64,000 bases of DNA from Viridibacterium curvum (GCF_039544165.1 NZ_BAABLD010000002.1:434001-498000); one strand, 5' to 3'. Numbered from the stretch's first letter, positions 53,662-64,000 are shown. Program-made: numbers and translations. Notes: generated from the sequence alone by a model not told the origin.

Positions 53662-54536
53662 GCATTGATGACAGCCACGGCACCAAGGATCAGCGCCGCT
53701 GCAATCGCCTCTGGCCAGCCCGGCGACTCATGCAGCACAACGGCGCCAGCCAGCACACCCACCAGCGGCGTAATCAGGGACGACAGCGAAGACACGCTGA
53801 CCGGCACCAGTAGCACCAGCTTGTTCCAGGCCCAGTAGCCGAACATGAAACCCACCACCACGTTGTAGGCCAGGCCCCATAAGGCGCTGGCGGAGGGCAG
53901 CGCAGCAGGCATGCCGTCAACAAAGTAAGCCGCAATCAGCATCGGCACACCACCCAGCAACATCATCCAGCCCGTCAGCGCCACGGTGTTGAGCGGAATC
54001 TGCCAGCGCTTGAGCAACACCGTGCCCGCAGCCCAGGACGCGGCCGCCGTCACCATCAGGAACACACCCAGCGGCGCCTGCGACAGATGCAGTACCTGTT
54101 CCCTCATCAAGGCCACGACACCACCTGCGCCCAGCACCAGTGCCAGCGCCCGGCGCTTGGTCATCGCTTCACCCAGCCACCAGATCGACAGCGGCACGCA
54201 CCACAGCGGCATCGTGTAACCCAGCAAGGCTGCCCGCCCCGAGGGTAAATGGGCTACGCCATAGGTTGCGAAGATGTTCCAGCCGATGATGTTGAAGAAG
54301 CTCAGCCACAGGATTTGCCCAAGCCGCTCTCGCGGCAAAGTCAGCGCAAGTCCGGCCTGACGCGCAATGGTCAGCACACCCAGCCCGCCAATCAGCAGAC
54401 ACAGGCCGCGAAAGGTCAGCGGCGGCACTTCCGCCACCACGATCTTCATGACTGGCCAGTTGAGGCCCCAGCCAATGGCCAGACCGAGAAGAAGCAGAAG
54501 ACCTTCGCCGTTGAGACGGCGGGCGGTGGACGACAT
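53646..54536 (-). CDS. EamA/DMT family transporter
   Basis: 296 residues with ten predicted transmembrane helices in two EamA repeats (GLAIGWGLNWPVMKIVVAEV near the start; AAASWAAGTVLLKRW at the second repeat). Drug/metabolite-transporter superfamily exporters carry amino acids or other metabolites; substrate cannot be read from the sequence. It stands alone between suhB and prfC. Confidence 0.88.
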   Translation of the reverse strand: MSSTARRLNGEGLLLLLGLAIGWGLNWPVMKIVVAEVPPLTFRGLCLLIGGLGVLTIARQAGLALTLPRERLGQILWLSFFNIIGWNIFATYGVAHLPSGRAALLGYTMPLWCVPLSIWWLGEAMTKRRALALVLGAGGVVALMREQVLHLSQAPLGVFLMVTAAASWAAGTVLLKRWQIPLNTVALTGWMMLLGGVPMLIAAYFVDGMPAALPSASALWGLAYNVVVGFMFGYWAWNKLVLLVPVSVSSLSSLITPLVGVLAGAVVLHESPGWPEAIAAALILGAVAVINAKRGA

Positions 54537-54623
54537 GGGGATTGCCTTGCAGAGGTGATGCGGAAGAGTCGGCAGTTTAACGCCGCACTACAGACAGGAT
54601 TCGGCTGGCGGGCGCCTAACCGC

Positions 54624-54629
54624 TAGAAT
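54624..54629 (+). promoter_or_regulatory. -10 box upstream of prfC
   Basis: TAGAAT within CCGCTAGAATATGC, 46 bases before the prfC start. The -35 region (around 54601) is poor. Confidence 0.35.
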
Positions 54630-54675
54630 ATGCGGCTTCACAGAATTCCCATACCGGGCCCTGCCCGTCCCTGCC

Positions 54676-56250
<1,575 letters not shown>

Positions 56251-56459
56251 TGTTCAGCGGCTCAAGTCCATAGATATCTGTTTCGCCTGCACAGCCGTGC
56301 TCCCGGAACGCGCGGCAGCCTTCCGCCCCTCCCGGCGCGCTTGGGGCGAAGATCTTCCAGCGCGATAGTTACCGGGCGGTGCCTGTTTCCGCGCGGCGAT
56401 GTCAAGGGAACACGCGTGCCTGGTGTGCCCACGCGCTTGAGTTGCTTGCCCGGTTTCCT

Positions 56460-57629
56460 TCAGTCACGAGGCGTGGCGTCAACCGCCGGCGCGGAGCTCT
56501 TCCACACAAACGGAAACATGAACTGGCGCGGGAAGCCGTCCGGCACGTAGTCGCCCAGCACGCCGTAGCGTTCGGGCCACTTGCGGTCTGACTTCACGGC
56601 GGTGCCGAACAGGTAGTCAAGGAAGGCAAAGTGGGCCGAGTAGTTGCGGTCCAGCGCTTCCTGGTCCTGTGAGTGGTGCCAGTGGTGGAAGTTGGGTGTA
56701 ACGATGAGGTAGCGCAGCGGGCCGAGGCGCACGCTGACGTTGGCGTGGTTGAACACGGCCTGGAAGCCGACAATGATGATGTAGGCGTCGATCACTTCCT
56801 TGGCGAAGCCGAGCACGAAGATCGGTGCCAGCACGAGGGTGCGCGTCATCAGCAGTTCGAGGATGTGCTGGCGCGAGCCGGCCAGCCAATCCATGTGCTT
56901 GGCGCTGTGGTGCACGGCATGCAGGCGCCAGAGCACCGGAATCTCGTGATACGCACGGTGCGTCCAGTACTGCACGAGGTCAGCGACGAGAATGATGGCA
57001 AACAGCGCGACCGGGAAAGGCAGACCGGCTACCCAGGACTGCACGCTGTCGCGCGCGGCCCAGCCGAAGAGCTTGTGCACCAGCAGGTTGGTGGCCAGCA
57101 GGATGAAGCCGACGACGAGGTGATTGACGAGGAAGTGATGTAGGTCGGTACGCCACTCTTCCCGGAACACTGGCTGGTCCTTTCGCAGCGCGAAAAGTTT
57201 CTCGATGAAGACGAACAGCAGGGTCGAGCCCAGCAGGTCGAGGATGAACCAGTCCAGCCCGAGATAGGCGGTGCTTTGTTCGTAGGGGCCGACCTGGACC
57301 TTGCTGCCGCCCAGCAGCAGGCACAGCACAACGATGCCGAAGGCAATGGCTGCCAGCCAGCGGGTGCGGCCAAAAATGGCGTTGAAGAGCGCAATGCCGC
57401 CTGACAGCACCATCGACCAGAACAACAGCTGGCGCATCGCGCCGACGTCATAGACGTGGTGGCGCAGCTCGGGCGTCGTCAGGTACTGCGGAAAGTGGAA
57501 AGCCAGCACGCCGAGCAGGCAGAGGATGGACAGGCACAGGGCGAAGACGCCGGAAATCATGCCGGAACCGGATTCGAGGCGGCCATGCGAGGCGCGCAGT
57601 CGCAGAAGCTTGCGGATCATTTCCATCAT
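56460..57629 (-). CDS. sterol desaturase / fatty acid hydroxylase family membrane protein
   Basis: 389 residues. The di-iron His clusters HRAYHE, HAVHHS and the final HHWHH (NFHHWHHSQD) are all present within transmembrane helices, preceded by about four N-terminal helices. Family members hydroxylate or desaturate lipid substrates using O2; bacterial substrates include fatty acids and hopanoids. No lipid-pathway neighbours help. ATG pair 57629/57626 has no strong ribosome binding site. The 209-bp gap to prfC holds nothing I can identify. Confidence 0.88.
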   Translation of the reverse strand: MMEMIRKLLRLRASHGRLESGSGMISGVFALCLSILCLLGVLAFHFPQYLTTPELRHHVYDVGAMRQLLFWSMVLSGGIALFNAIFGRTRWLAAIAFGIVVLCLLLGGSKVQVGPYEQSTAYLGLDWFILDLLGSTLLFVFIEKLFALRKDQPVFREEWRTDLHHFLVNHLVVGFILLATNLLVHKLFGWAARDSVQSWVAGLPFPVALFAIILVADLVQYWTHRAYHEIPVLWRLHAVHHSAKHMDWLAGSRQHILELLMTRTLVLAPIFVLGFAKEVIDAYIIIVGFQAVFNHANVSVRLGPLRYLIVTPNFHHWHHSQDQEALDRNYSAHFAFLDYLFGTAVKSDRKWPERYGVLGDYVPDGFPRQFMFPFVWKSSAPAVDATPRD

Positions 57630-57755
57630 CGTTGGACTATCTTCAGGTCAGGGATGCCAGCTGGCACAAGCGGGCGATGTTATCGCAAGGCCAGGCCCGC
57701 TGCGGCAGCCCCCGGTCGGCCCTTCAAGCGACCGCGACGCGGATCGGATTGCCGA

Positions 57756-57771
57756 TGGCACACCCTTTGCT
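57756..57771 (+). promoter_or_regulatory. sigma-54 promoter of the fliK-R cluster
   Basis: TGGCAC (57756-57761), five bases, then TTGCT (57767-57771): GG and GC elements exactly 10 bp apart, a full match to the -24/-12 consensus. Transcription would start near 57782, 40 bases before fliK. RpoN control of mid-class flagellar genes is standard in polar-flagellated proteobacteria. No other match of this quality was found in the window. Confidence 0.85.
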
Positions 57772-57821
57772 GAATCCCCTCCGAAAGCAGTGCTGTTGCA
57801 GATACCGGAAAGGATTCAGTC

Positions 57822-59006
57822 ATGCCCGAAGTCAGCGTCAATCCCGCCCTTGCCATTGCCTCCGTGCAGCAGGGAAATGCGCAGAATGAAGCCGCCAGAG
57901 AAGGGGTAAACCAGAGCGAAGGCGCGCAAAGCTTCTCCAGTGTGTTGCGCGAAAAGCGGGCCGCTGCGAGCGGCGACAAGGCTTCCTCCAGGATGGAAGC
58001 GACCGCCGGGAAACCCGCATCGGACAAGGCCGCCGGGACTGACAAGGAGACGGCAGCCGAGGGCACAGCAAACCCGGCAACCCCGGCCGATCTGGCGCAG
58101 TTGCTGGCCAGCGTGAGCCTGCAGTCGCGCATGAGCGAGACCCCGTCGCAGACCGAGGTCGTGACGGATCAGACGGCACCGGACGCGGGGCTGGCCGGGC
58201 TGATGGTCATGCCCGAGGTTGCCCGCAGTGACGCCCCGCTGACAGACAAGCCTGCCGCCAACGCGGCAAACCTTGCCGCTTCTACGGCAATTCCGGATGC
58301 CGCAGACGGCCGCAGCGCGGCACTTCAGCAACCGCTGGGCAATATGAGCAATGGCAAGTCCGAAGCCGGGGATGAACAGCTAACAAACGGCGAACAACTG
58401 CCCACCGCGACCACAGAACTGACGACCCGCCAGGAGTCTAATAAGCCAAGCTTTGCCGCAACACTGGAGCAAGCCGGTCTCAACAGCACGCAGCAGGCCG
58501 AGCTGATGCGGCAGAGCCAGACCGCGCAGGCCGCCACGTCGGCGCATGCCGGCCAGAACAGCGCTACGGTCTCAGAGATCCGCACACCGGTCGGACAGGC
58601 TGGCTGGGCCGAAGAAGTGGGCCACAAACTGGTGTGGAGTGCCCAGCATGACTCGGGCAAGGCCGAGCTGGTGCTGACACCTGCCCACCTTGGCCGCGTC
58701 GAAATCTCGATTGACATGAAGGGTGACCAGGCCAGTGCCAGCTTCGTGGCGGTGAATCCGGTAGCCCGTGAGGCGTTGCAGGACGCCATGCCCAAGCTGC
58801 GCGACATGCTGGCGCAGTCCGGCATCAATCTCGGCCAGGCCGACGTGGGCGCTGGCCAGAGCGGCCAGGGGTCTGACGCGGCAGGCCGCGAGCGCCGTGG
58901 TGGTGGCGGATCTGGCGTGCAGGGCAATGGCGGCGGTTTGCTGAATGAAACCAGCCAGGTCCGCCAGACCCGCTCTGGTACTGGGCTCGTCGACACCTTC
59001 GCCTGA
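57822..59006 (+). CDS. fliK: flagellar hook-length control protein FliK
   Basis: 394 residues. Disordered Ala/Thr/Gln/Asn-rich N-terminal region (secretion-competent ruler), then the C-terminal FliK domain LVWSAQHDSGKAELVLTPAH, LGRVEISIDMKGDQASA and PKLRDMLAQSGINLGQADVG. Measures hook length and triggers the FlhB switch. First gene after the sigma-54 promoter. A second FliK-like gene lies at 30224. Confidence 0.92.
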   Translation: MPEVSVNPALAIASVQQGNAQNEAAREGVNQSEGAQSFSSVLREKRAAASGDKASSRMEATAGKPASDKAAGTDKETAAEGTANPATPADLAQLLASVSLQSRMSETPSQTEVVTDQTAPDAGLAGLMVMPEVARSDAPLTDKPAANAANLAASTAIPDAADGRSAALQQPLGNMSNGKSEAGDEQLTNGEQLPTATTELTTRQESNKPSFAATLEQAGLNSTQQAELMRQSQTAQAATSAHAGQNSATVSEIRTPVGQAGWAEEVGHKLVWSAQHDSGKAELVLTPAHLGRVEISIDMKGDQASASFVAVNPVAREALQDAMPKLRDMLAQSGINLGQADVGAGQSGQGSDAAGRERRGGGGSGVQGNGGGLLNETSQVRQTRSGTGLVDTFA

Positions 59007-59127
59007 AAGCGCCATGGCAACAAATTGCTTCCAAGGCTTCATTTGCCGCCCGCTTTGTCCGTTATTCAGGGCTTGGGCACTGTCGCCATGACGCGACAAT
59101 GCCGCTGAACTGGCAAGGTGATCAAAC

Positions 59128-59721
59128 ATGGCAAACAAGGAAGCGCCCAAGAAAGAAGAAGCCGCAGCAGGCGACGCCCCGCCCAAGAAGAGCAAGAAGC
59201 TGCTCTTCATCATCATCGGCGTGGCAGTCCTGACGCTGGGGCTTGGCGTCGGGCTGGGCATCATGCTGGGCGGCAAGAAGGCGCCTGCCGATGGCGAACA
59301 CGAAGAGGCCAAGGCCGAGAAACACGAAGAGAAAAAGAAGGAAGAGCACAAACCGCCGGTGTTCCTGCCGCTGGAGCCCTTTACGGTCAATCTGCAGCCC
59401 GAGACGCCGGGTGCCGGTGAGCAATTCCTGCAGATGGCGGTGAGTCTCAAGGTCAGCGATGACAAGAAGGCCGAGGAGCTGAAGGCACTGATGCCGCAGA
59501 TTCGCCACGAGATCCTCAACCTTGCCGGCGCGCAAAAAGCCAGCGAGATCACCTCCCCCGAGGGCAAGGAGTCTCTGGCTGCCGACATTCAGGATGTGAT
59601 GAATGAAGTGATGGGCGTCGAGCCGCCCAAACGCAGCAAGCGCCGCAAGAAGGACGCGGAAGAGCACGAAGTCGAACTGCCCGTGCAGGCCGTGTTCTTT
59701 ACGCAGTTCATCGTCCAGTAA
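59128..59721 (+). CDS. fliL: flagellar basal-body-associated protein FliL
   Basis: 197 residues. Charged N-terminal cytoplasmic tail, one membrane helix (LLFIIIGVAVLTLGLGVGLG), a Lys/Glu-rich linker, then the periplasmic FliL domain (FLPLEPFTVNLQPE to VQAVFFTQFIVQ). Surrounds the stator and supports torque. 121 bp after fliK; 21 bp before fliM. Confidence 0.93.
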   Translation: MANKEAPKKEEAAAGDAPPKKSKKLLFIIIGVAVLTLGLGVGLGIMLGGKKAPADGEHEEAKAEKHEEKKKEEHKPPVFLPLEPFTVNLQPETPGAGEQFLQMAVSLKVSDDKKAEELKALMPQIRHEILNLAGAQKASEITSPEGKESLAADIQDVMNEVMGVEPPKRSKRRKKDAEEHEVELPVQAVFFTQFIVQ

Positions 59722-59742
59722 TCCAGCCACAGGTAGCGCGAC

Positions 59743-60765
59743 ATGGGTCAGGATTTTCTCTCGCAAGACGAAGTTGATGCCCTTCTGAAGGGCGTCACCG
59801 GCGAGCTCGACGAACCCGATTCCGGTAGCGGCGAGGAAGGCGGCATACGCTCCTACGACCTCGCGACGCAGGAACGCATCGTCCGTGGTCGCATGCCGAC
59901 GCTGGAGCTGATCCACGAACGCTTCGCCCGTTACCTGCGTATTGGCCTCTTCAACTATATGCACCGCAATGCGGAAGTGTCGGTTGGGCCGATCCGCGTT
60001 CAGAAGTACAGCGAGTTTGTCCGCAATCTCGTGGTGCCGACCAACCTCAACCTCGTGCTGGCCAAGCCGCTGCGCGGCACGGGGCTGATGGTCTTTGACC
60101 CCGATCTCGTCTTCCTCGTCGTCGACAACATGTTCGGCGGCGACGGTCGCTTCCACACCCGCGTCGAAGGTCGTGATTTCACCTCGACCGAGCAACGCAT
60201 CATCCAGGGCCTGCTCAAGGTTGTCTTTGCAGAATACGAGCGCGCCTGGCACCCGGTTTTCAATCTGCAGTTCGAGTACATCCGCTCCGAGATGAACTCA
60301 CAGTTCGCCAATATCGCCACGCCCAGCGAAATTGTCGTCGCCACGACCTTCACGCTGGAGTTCGGCGGCGCGCAGGCCGACATGCACATCTGCTTCCCCT
60401 ACTCCATGGTCGAGCCGATCCGCGACGTGCTCTACAGCTCGATGCAGTCCGACCACATCACGCAGGACAAGCGCTGGATCAGCATGATGACCAAGCAGGT
60501 GCAGGCGGTGGACATCAAGCTGGTTGCGCAGCTCGCGACCGCCACGGTGACCCTGCGTGAGCTCGTCAATTTCAAACCGGGTGACGTGATTCCGCTCGAC
60601 ATGGATGGCTCGATCCAGGCCAACGTCGACGGTGTCGGCGTCCTCGAATGCCAGTACGGCGTGCAAGGCGGGCACTACGCCCTGAAGGTGGAGCGCTTCA
60701 TCGCGCCGGAAGACAAGGAGATCGACACGATCGCCTCAAAACTTGGAGTGTCCGAACATGGCTGA
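59743..60765 (+). CDS. fliM: flagellar motor switch protein FliM
   Basis: 340 residues. CheY-P binding segment DFLSQDEVDALLKGV at the N-terminus, middle domain with GRMPTLELIHERFARYLRIG, and C-terminal SpoA (FliN-like) domain. Switch complex of the C-ring. Stop overlaps the fliN start by eight bases. Confidence 0.97.
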   Translation: MGQDFLSQDEVDALLKGVTGELDEPDSGSGEEGGIRSYDLATQERIVRGRMPTLELIHERFARYLRIGLFNYMHRNAEVSVGPIRVQKYSEFVRNLVVPTNLNLVLAKPLRGTGLMVFDPDLVFLVVDNMFGGDGRFHTRVEGRDFTSTEQRIIQGLLKVVFAEYERAWHPVFNLQFEYIRSEMNSQFANIATPSEIVVATTFTLEFGGAQADMHICFPYSMVEPIRDVLYSSMQSDHITQDKRWISMMTKQVQAVDIKLVAQLATATVTLRELVNFKPGDVIPLDMDGSIQANVDGVGVLECQYGVQGGHYALKVERFIAPEDKEIDTIASKLGVSEHG

Positions 60766-61180
60766 TACAGACAACGAAGCCGCCGAAGCCGATGTGACTG
60801 AGGACGATTGGGCTGCTGCCATGCAGGAGCAGGCGGTCGAGGATATGGGCACGCCCGTTGCCCAGCCCGCCTCGTTCCAGAGCTTTGACGGTGGTGGTGG
60901 AGCCAAGCCCAGCTCGATGAACGATTTCGAGCTGATTCTCGACATACCGGTGCAACTCACCGTCGAACTGGGCCGCACGCGCATCTCGATCCGTAACCTG
61001 TTGCAGCTCGCCCACGGCTCGGTGGTGGAGCTCGACGCCCTCGCCGGCGAACCGATGGACGTGCTCGTCAATGGCACCCTCATCGCCCAGGGCGAGGTGG
61101 TGGTGGTCAATGACAAGTTCGGTATCCGCCTGACGGACATCATCACACCCTCCGAACGCGTCAAGAAACTGCGCGCCTGA
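60758..61180 (+). CDS. fliN: flagellar motor switch protein FliN
   Basis: 140 residues. Acidic N-terminus, then the SpoA domain: ILDIPVQLTVELGRTRISIR, LVNGTLIAQGEVVVVNDKFG and RLTDIITPSERVKKL. C-ring and export-cargo docking. ATG 60758 has GGAG upstream and overlaps fliM; the frame start at 60743 is not needed. Confidence 0.96.
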   Translation: MADTDNEAAEADVTEDDWAAAMQEQAVEDMGTPVAQPASFQSFDGGGGAKPSSMNDFELILDIPVQLTVELGRTRISIRNLLQLAHGSVVELDALAGEPMDVLVNGTLIAQGEVVVVNDKFGIRLTDIITPSERVKKLRA

Positions 61181-61204
61181 TCTGCCCGCCCGGTCCGAAA
61201 CAAG

Positions 61205-61234
61205 GCCCGGTCCGTCACTGACGACCGGGCTTTT
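61205..61234 (+). terminator. terminator-like hairpin between fliN and fliO
   Basis: GCCCGGTC ... GACCGGGC followed by TTTTA, with a further inner stem CGTCA/TGACG. It lies in a 201-bp gap inside an otherwise tight operon. Confidence 0.7.
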
Positions 61235-61381
61235 ACGTTCATGGGCTCTCCACGGCATGGTGAGCTCATCCGAAGCGCTTGATCAGCCAATCCTGACCAG
61301 ACGGAGCCGGCAGGATTTGCCGTAATTTCCTGCCGCTTCTCCCTCCACGCTGCACAGTCCGCCGGCATTAGGCTTGCGGAC

Positions 61382-61828
61382 ATGTCATACAAGCCTTTCA
61401 GCCCCCGCATCTCAGGGGCACCCACGTCCCTCTTTGCCCTGCTCTGCACATCACCCGGCATCGCGATGTCGGCTACCGAGGCTGCACCCTCTGCGGCCGG
61501 CAGCGTAATGCAGATGCTGTTCGGCCTCATCGTTGTCATCGCAGCGCTGTTCGGCACGCTGATGCTGCTCAAGAAGCTGCAAGCCGGCCGCACACACCTG
61601 GTCGGCAATCTCAAGGTCATCGGCGCCACCAACGTCGGCCCACGCGAACGTGTTGTGCTGGTCAGCATCGGCAGCAAGGTGCTCGTACTGGGCGTGACGC
61701 CGGGCCGCGTCAATGCACTGCAAACACTGGAATCAACAGAAGTTCCGATGTCGGCCCCGGAGCCGGCATCGGGCAACGATTTCGCACTACGCCTGAAACA
61801 GTTGCTGGAGAAGCGCCGTGCGCAGTAA
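61382..61828 (+). CDS. fliO: flagellar export protein FliO
   Basis: 148 residues. N-terminal signal-like segment, a membrane helix (MLFGLIVVIAALFGTLMLLK), then the FliO domain with VIGATNVGPRERVVLVSIGS and VLVLGVTPGRVNAL. Assists FliP assembly in the export gate. The start at 61382 lacks a strong site; a later internal start is possible. Overlaps fliP by 11 bases. Confidence 0.88.
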   Translation: MSYKPFSPRISGAPTSLFALLCTSPGIAMSATEAAPSAAGSVMQMLFGLIVVIAALFGTLMLLKKLQAGRTHLVGNLKVIGATNVGPRERVVLVSIGSKVLVLGVTPGRVNALQTLESTEVPMSAPEPASGNDFALRLKQLLEKRRAQ

Positions 61829-62573
61829 TCCCCTCTTTCGTCCTTTACAGATCGGTCTGCTCGCCTGCCTGCTGATGGTGCCATCAGTCGTGATGGCGCA
61901 GGGCATGCCCGCGCTGACCAGCACACCGTCGCCCGGTGGCGGCACCACCTGGAGCCTGCCGGTGCAGACGCTGTTGATGATGACGGCGCTCACCTTCATC
62001 CCGGCCATTGTGCTGATGATGAGTGGCTTCACACGCATCGTCATCGTGCTGTCGATGCTGCGTCACGCCATGGGTACGCAGACCTCGCCGCCCAACCAGG
62101 TCATCGTGGGGCTGTCACTGTTCCTCACTTTCTTCGTCATGTCACCCGTGCTCGACAAGGTCTACACCGACGCCTGGGTGCCGCTATCGGCCAACAAGAT
62201 CGAGTTTGACGAAGCCGTCAATCGCGCCAGCGTGCCGATGAAGGCCTTCATGCTCAAGCAGATGCGCGACAGCGACCTGACCCTGTTCGCCAAGCTTGCC
62301 AAGGTTCCCCCGGTCGACAAGGCTGAAGACCTGCCTATGCGCGTCATCGTGCCGGCCTTCGTCACCAGTGAGTTGAAGACGGCTTTCCAGATCGGCTTCA
62401 TCGTATTTCTGCCCTTCCTTGTCATCGACATGGTGGTTGCCTCGGTCCTCATGTCCATGGGCATGATGATGATGTCACCCGTCATCGTCTCGCTGCCGTT
62501 CAAGATCATGCTGTTCGTACTGGTGGACGGCTGGAATCTGCTCATTGCCTCACTCATCACAAGCTTCGGATAG
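61818..62573 (+). CDS. fliP: flagellar export gate protein FliP
   Basis: 251 residues. Cleavable signal peptide (GLLACLLMVPSVVMAQ), then MMSGFTRIVIVLSMLRHAMG and the C-terminal FIVFLPFLVIDMVVASVLMSMGMMM, both FliP signatures. Central pore component with FliQ and FliR. The start is GTG 61818, inside the end of fliO. Confidence 0.96.
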   Translation: MRSNPLFRPLQIGLLACLLMVPSVVMAQGMPALTSTPSPGGGTTWSLPVQTLLMMTALTFIPAIVLMMSGFTRIVIVLSMLRHAMGTQTSPPNQVIVGLSLFLTFFVMSPVLDKVYTDAWVPLSANKIEFDEAVNRASVPMKAFMLKQMRDSDLTLFAKLAKVPPVDKAEDLPMRVIVPAFVTSELKTAFQIGFIVFLPFLVIDMVVASVLMSMGMMMMSPVIVSLPFKIMLFVLVDGWNLLIASLITSFG

Positions 62574-62583
62574 GAGTCCCTCC

Positions 62584-62853
62584 ATGAATCCCACTACCGT
62601 CGTCGCACTCGGCCGTGAAGCCATGGAAGTCGCCCTGCTCATCTCGGCGCCGATGTTCCTCGCTGCGCTGGCGACCGGTCTGCTCATCAGCATCCTGCAG
62701 GCCGCCACGCAGATCAACGAACAGACCCTGTCGTTCGTGCCCAAGCTTTTGATCATGTTCGGCACCCTGGTGATGGTTGGCCCCTGGATGATTACCCTGC
62801 TGACTGACTACATCCGCAGGCTGTTCGAGGCGATCCCGAACCTCATCGGCTGA
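62584..62853 (+). CDS. fliQ: flagellar export gate protein FliQ
   Basis: 89 residues, two membrane helices. LLISAPMFLAALATGLLISI and QAATQINEQTLSFVPKLL are family-typical. Packs against FliP/FliR in the gate. The open frame starts at 62545 but ATG 62584 gives the standard N-terminus. Confidence 0.96.
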   Translation: MNPTTVVALGREAMEVALLISAPMFLAALATGLLISILQAATQINEQTLSFVPKLLIMFGTLVMVGPWMITLLTDYIRRLFEAIPNLIG

Positions 62854-62869
62854 CTGCACGCAGCGCGCC

Positions 62870-63658
62870 ATGTTCTCCATCACCACCGCACAGCTGGATG
62901 CTTTGCTGGTGACCTGGGTGTTCCCCATGGTGCGGGTGATGTCCTTCGTGGCCGCAGCACCGGTCTTCAACAACGTTGCCATTCCCCGTCGTATCAAGTT
63001 GATCGTGGCCCTGGCCATAGGTTTTGCCGTCGGCGCGTCGCTGCCGCAACAGAACCTGCCGGCACCGGGCAGCTATGTCGGCCTTGCCGTGCTGGCCCAG
63101 CAAATCATCATCGGTGCCGGCCTCGGGCTGGCGATGCGCGTGGTTTTCGCTGCGCTCGACGTGATGGGCGAACTCGTCGGCCTGCAGATGGGGCTCTCAT
63201 TCGCCACCTTCTTTGACCCGCAAAGCCAGGGCCAGACCTCGGTCATTGCGCAGATTGTCGGCATCTTCTCTACCCTGCTGTTCCTGGCCCTGAACGGCCA
63301 CTTGCTGCTGATACAAAGTCTGGCGCAGAGCTTCGAGTGGCTGCCCATCACCGCTACGCCCGTGCATTCCGAAGGCTTCCTGTGGCTGGCACGCAGCGGC
63401 GCGATATTGTTCGCCACCGGGCTGTTGCTGGCCCTGCCCGTCATTGCCGCCCTGCTCATCACCAACATCGCGCTGGCTGTGCTGACGCGCGCCGCGCCTC
63501 AGCTCAATCTGTTCGCCATCGGCTTCCCGATCACCTCCACGGTCGGCATCGCTGTGCTGTGGCTGACCCTGCCCGTTCTGGCAAGCGTGCTGCAGGGAGT
63601 GTTCGACCAGGGCTTCGAGGGCATCACCATGCTGGCCAGGGCCTTTGCCCAGCGCTGA
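62870..63658 (+). CDS. fliR: flagellar export gate protein FliR
   Basis: 262 residues, six helices. WVFPMVRVMSFVAAAPVFNN at the N-terminus and MGELVGLQMGLSFATFFDPQ in the middle mark FliR. Completes the export gate; the flhB gene is not in the window. Last of the fliK-R cluster, 118 bp before minC. Confidence 0.95.
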   Translation: MFSITTAQLDALLVTWVFPMVRVMSFVAAAPVFNNVAIPRRIKLIVALAIGFAVGASLPQQNLPAPGSYVGLAVLAQQIIIGAGLGLAMRVVFAALDVMGELVGLQMGLSFATFFDPQSQGQTSVIAQIVGIFSTLLFLALNGHLLLIQSLAQSFEWLPITATPVHSEGFLWLARSGAILFATGLLLALPVIAALLITNIALAVLTRAAPQLNLFAIGFPITSTVGIAVLWLTLPVLASVLQGVFDQGFEGITMLARAFAQR

Positions 63659-63776
63659 GCCGCAAGGGCCCTGTGCCTGAACCCTTATCTGCCCCCGCAC
63701 TTGCCCCGAACCCCCTCAAAAAGTAGACTCGACTGCTTTATTGCCTTTTCATGACCGCGCCCGGCGCCCCGCTTTT

Positions 63777-64000
63777 ATGACCAAACCCATCGAGTTCAAG
63801 GCCGGCAGCCTTACCGCCATGTCAGCCATCGTGCGGGAACTCGACAACGTCAAACTCTCCGACACCCTGCATACCATGCTGGGCGGATTGGGCGAGTTCT
63901 TCGCCGGCGAAGCCACCATCATTGACCTGTCGCAGCTCGCCAAGGCCCCCGAACGCGCCGACTGGCCGGGTCTGCTGAGCCTGCTGCGCCGTTACGGCCT
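63777..64000 (+). CDS. minC: septum site-determining protein MinC, cut by window edge
   Basis: First 74 residues only. MTKPIEFKAGSLTAMSAIVR, DTLHTMLGGLGEFFAGEATI and IDLSQLAKAPERADWPGLLS match the MinC N-terminal FtsZ-inhibitor domain. The right edge truncates the gene; minD and minE should follow. Confidence 0.87.
   Translation, partial: MTKPIEFKAGSLTAMSAIVRELDNVKLSDTLHTMLGGLGEFFAGEATIIDLSQLAKAPERADWPGLLSLLRRYG

Noticed and set aside
56251..56459. Intergenic region after prfC as a possible tRNA or small RNA gene
   Set aside because: GC-rich with short inverted segments, but no cloverleaf, no promoter-terminator pair.
59015..59029. TGGCAACAAATTGCT as a sigma-54 promoter for fliL
   Set aside because: GG and GC are only 9 bp apart; sigma-54 needs 10.

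Overview
The window is a GC-rich, densely packed chromosomal segment of a flagellated Gram-negative bacterium. Three things point to a betaproteobacterium, most likely of the Rhodocyclales: a complete isc locus flanked by cysE, trmJ and suhB; the RpfE-type gene next to recJ; and a beta-type flagellar and type II secretion gene order. The order-level assignment is inference from gene content. I saw no insertion sequence, prophage, CRISPR array, rRNA or tRNA, and no clearly broken gene.

Layout. 1-2147: membrane pyrophosphatase (cut by the window edge). 2371-5320: a small membrane protein, then a divergent KdgF-like cupin and PL2-family pectate lyase pair, a probable oligogalacturonate module. 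5397-6389: an unfamiliar tail-anchored protein with five copies of an acidic-Thr motif. 6762-10746 (minus): DUF599 protein, alpha/beta hydrolase, comEC. 10836-19375: DUF2062 protein, K+ channel, lolD/lolC, rpfE-like gene, recJ, terC, an arsC-like gene and an Hsp33 that lacks its zinc cysteines. 19421-23428 (minus): unknown protein, ctpA, envC, gpmA. 23676-26295 (plus): rhodanese, grxC, secB, SH3 protein, gpsA.

26637-32529 is a late flagellar cluster: flagellin, flaG, fliD, fliS, fliT, a FliK-like gene, a mini-FlhB and ycgR. 32686-43326 is a complete type II secretion operon in the order gspCDEFGHIJKLMN, followed by an OmpA-family gene. 44262-53616 is the Fe-S assembly locus on the minus strand (trmJ-cysE-iscR-second desulfurase-iscS-iscU-iscA-hscB-hscA-fdx-iscX), with suhB divergent. 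Two IscR-type operator matches overlap the iscR promoter. 53646-57629 holds an EamA transporter, prfC and a sterol-desaturase-family protein. 57822-63658 is a second flagellar cluster, fliKLMNOPQR, preceded by an excellent sigma-54 promoter. minC starts at the right edge.

Most of the window is conserved core machinery. The parts most worth a second look are the repeat-bearing tail-anchored protein and its doubled -35 region, the cysteine-free Hsp33, the IscR operators, the pectin module, the tandem cysteine desulfurases, and the FliK-like/mini-FlhB pair.
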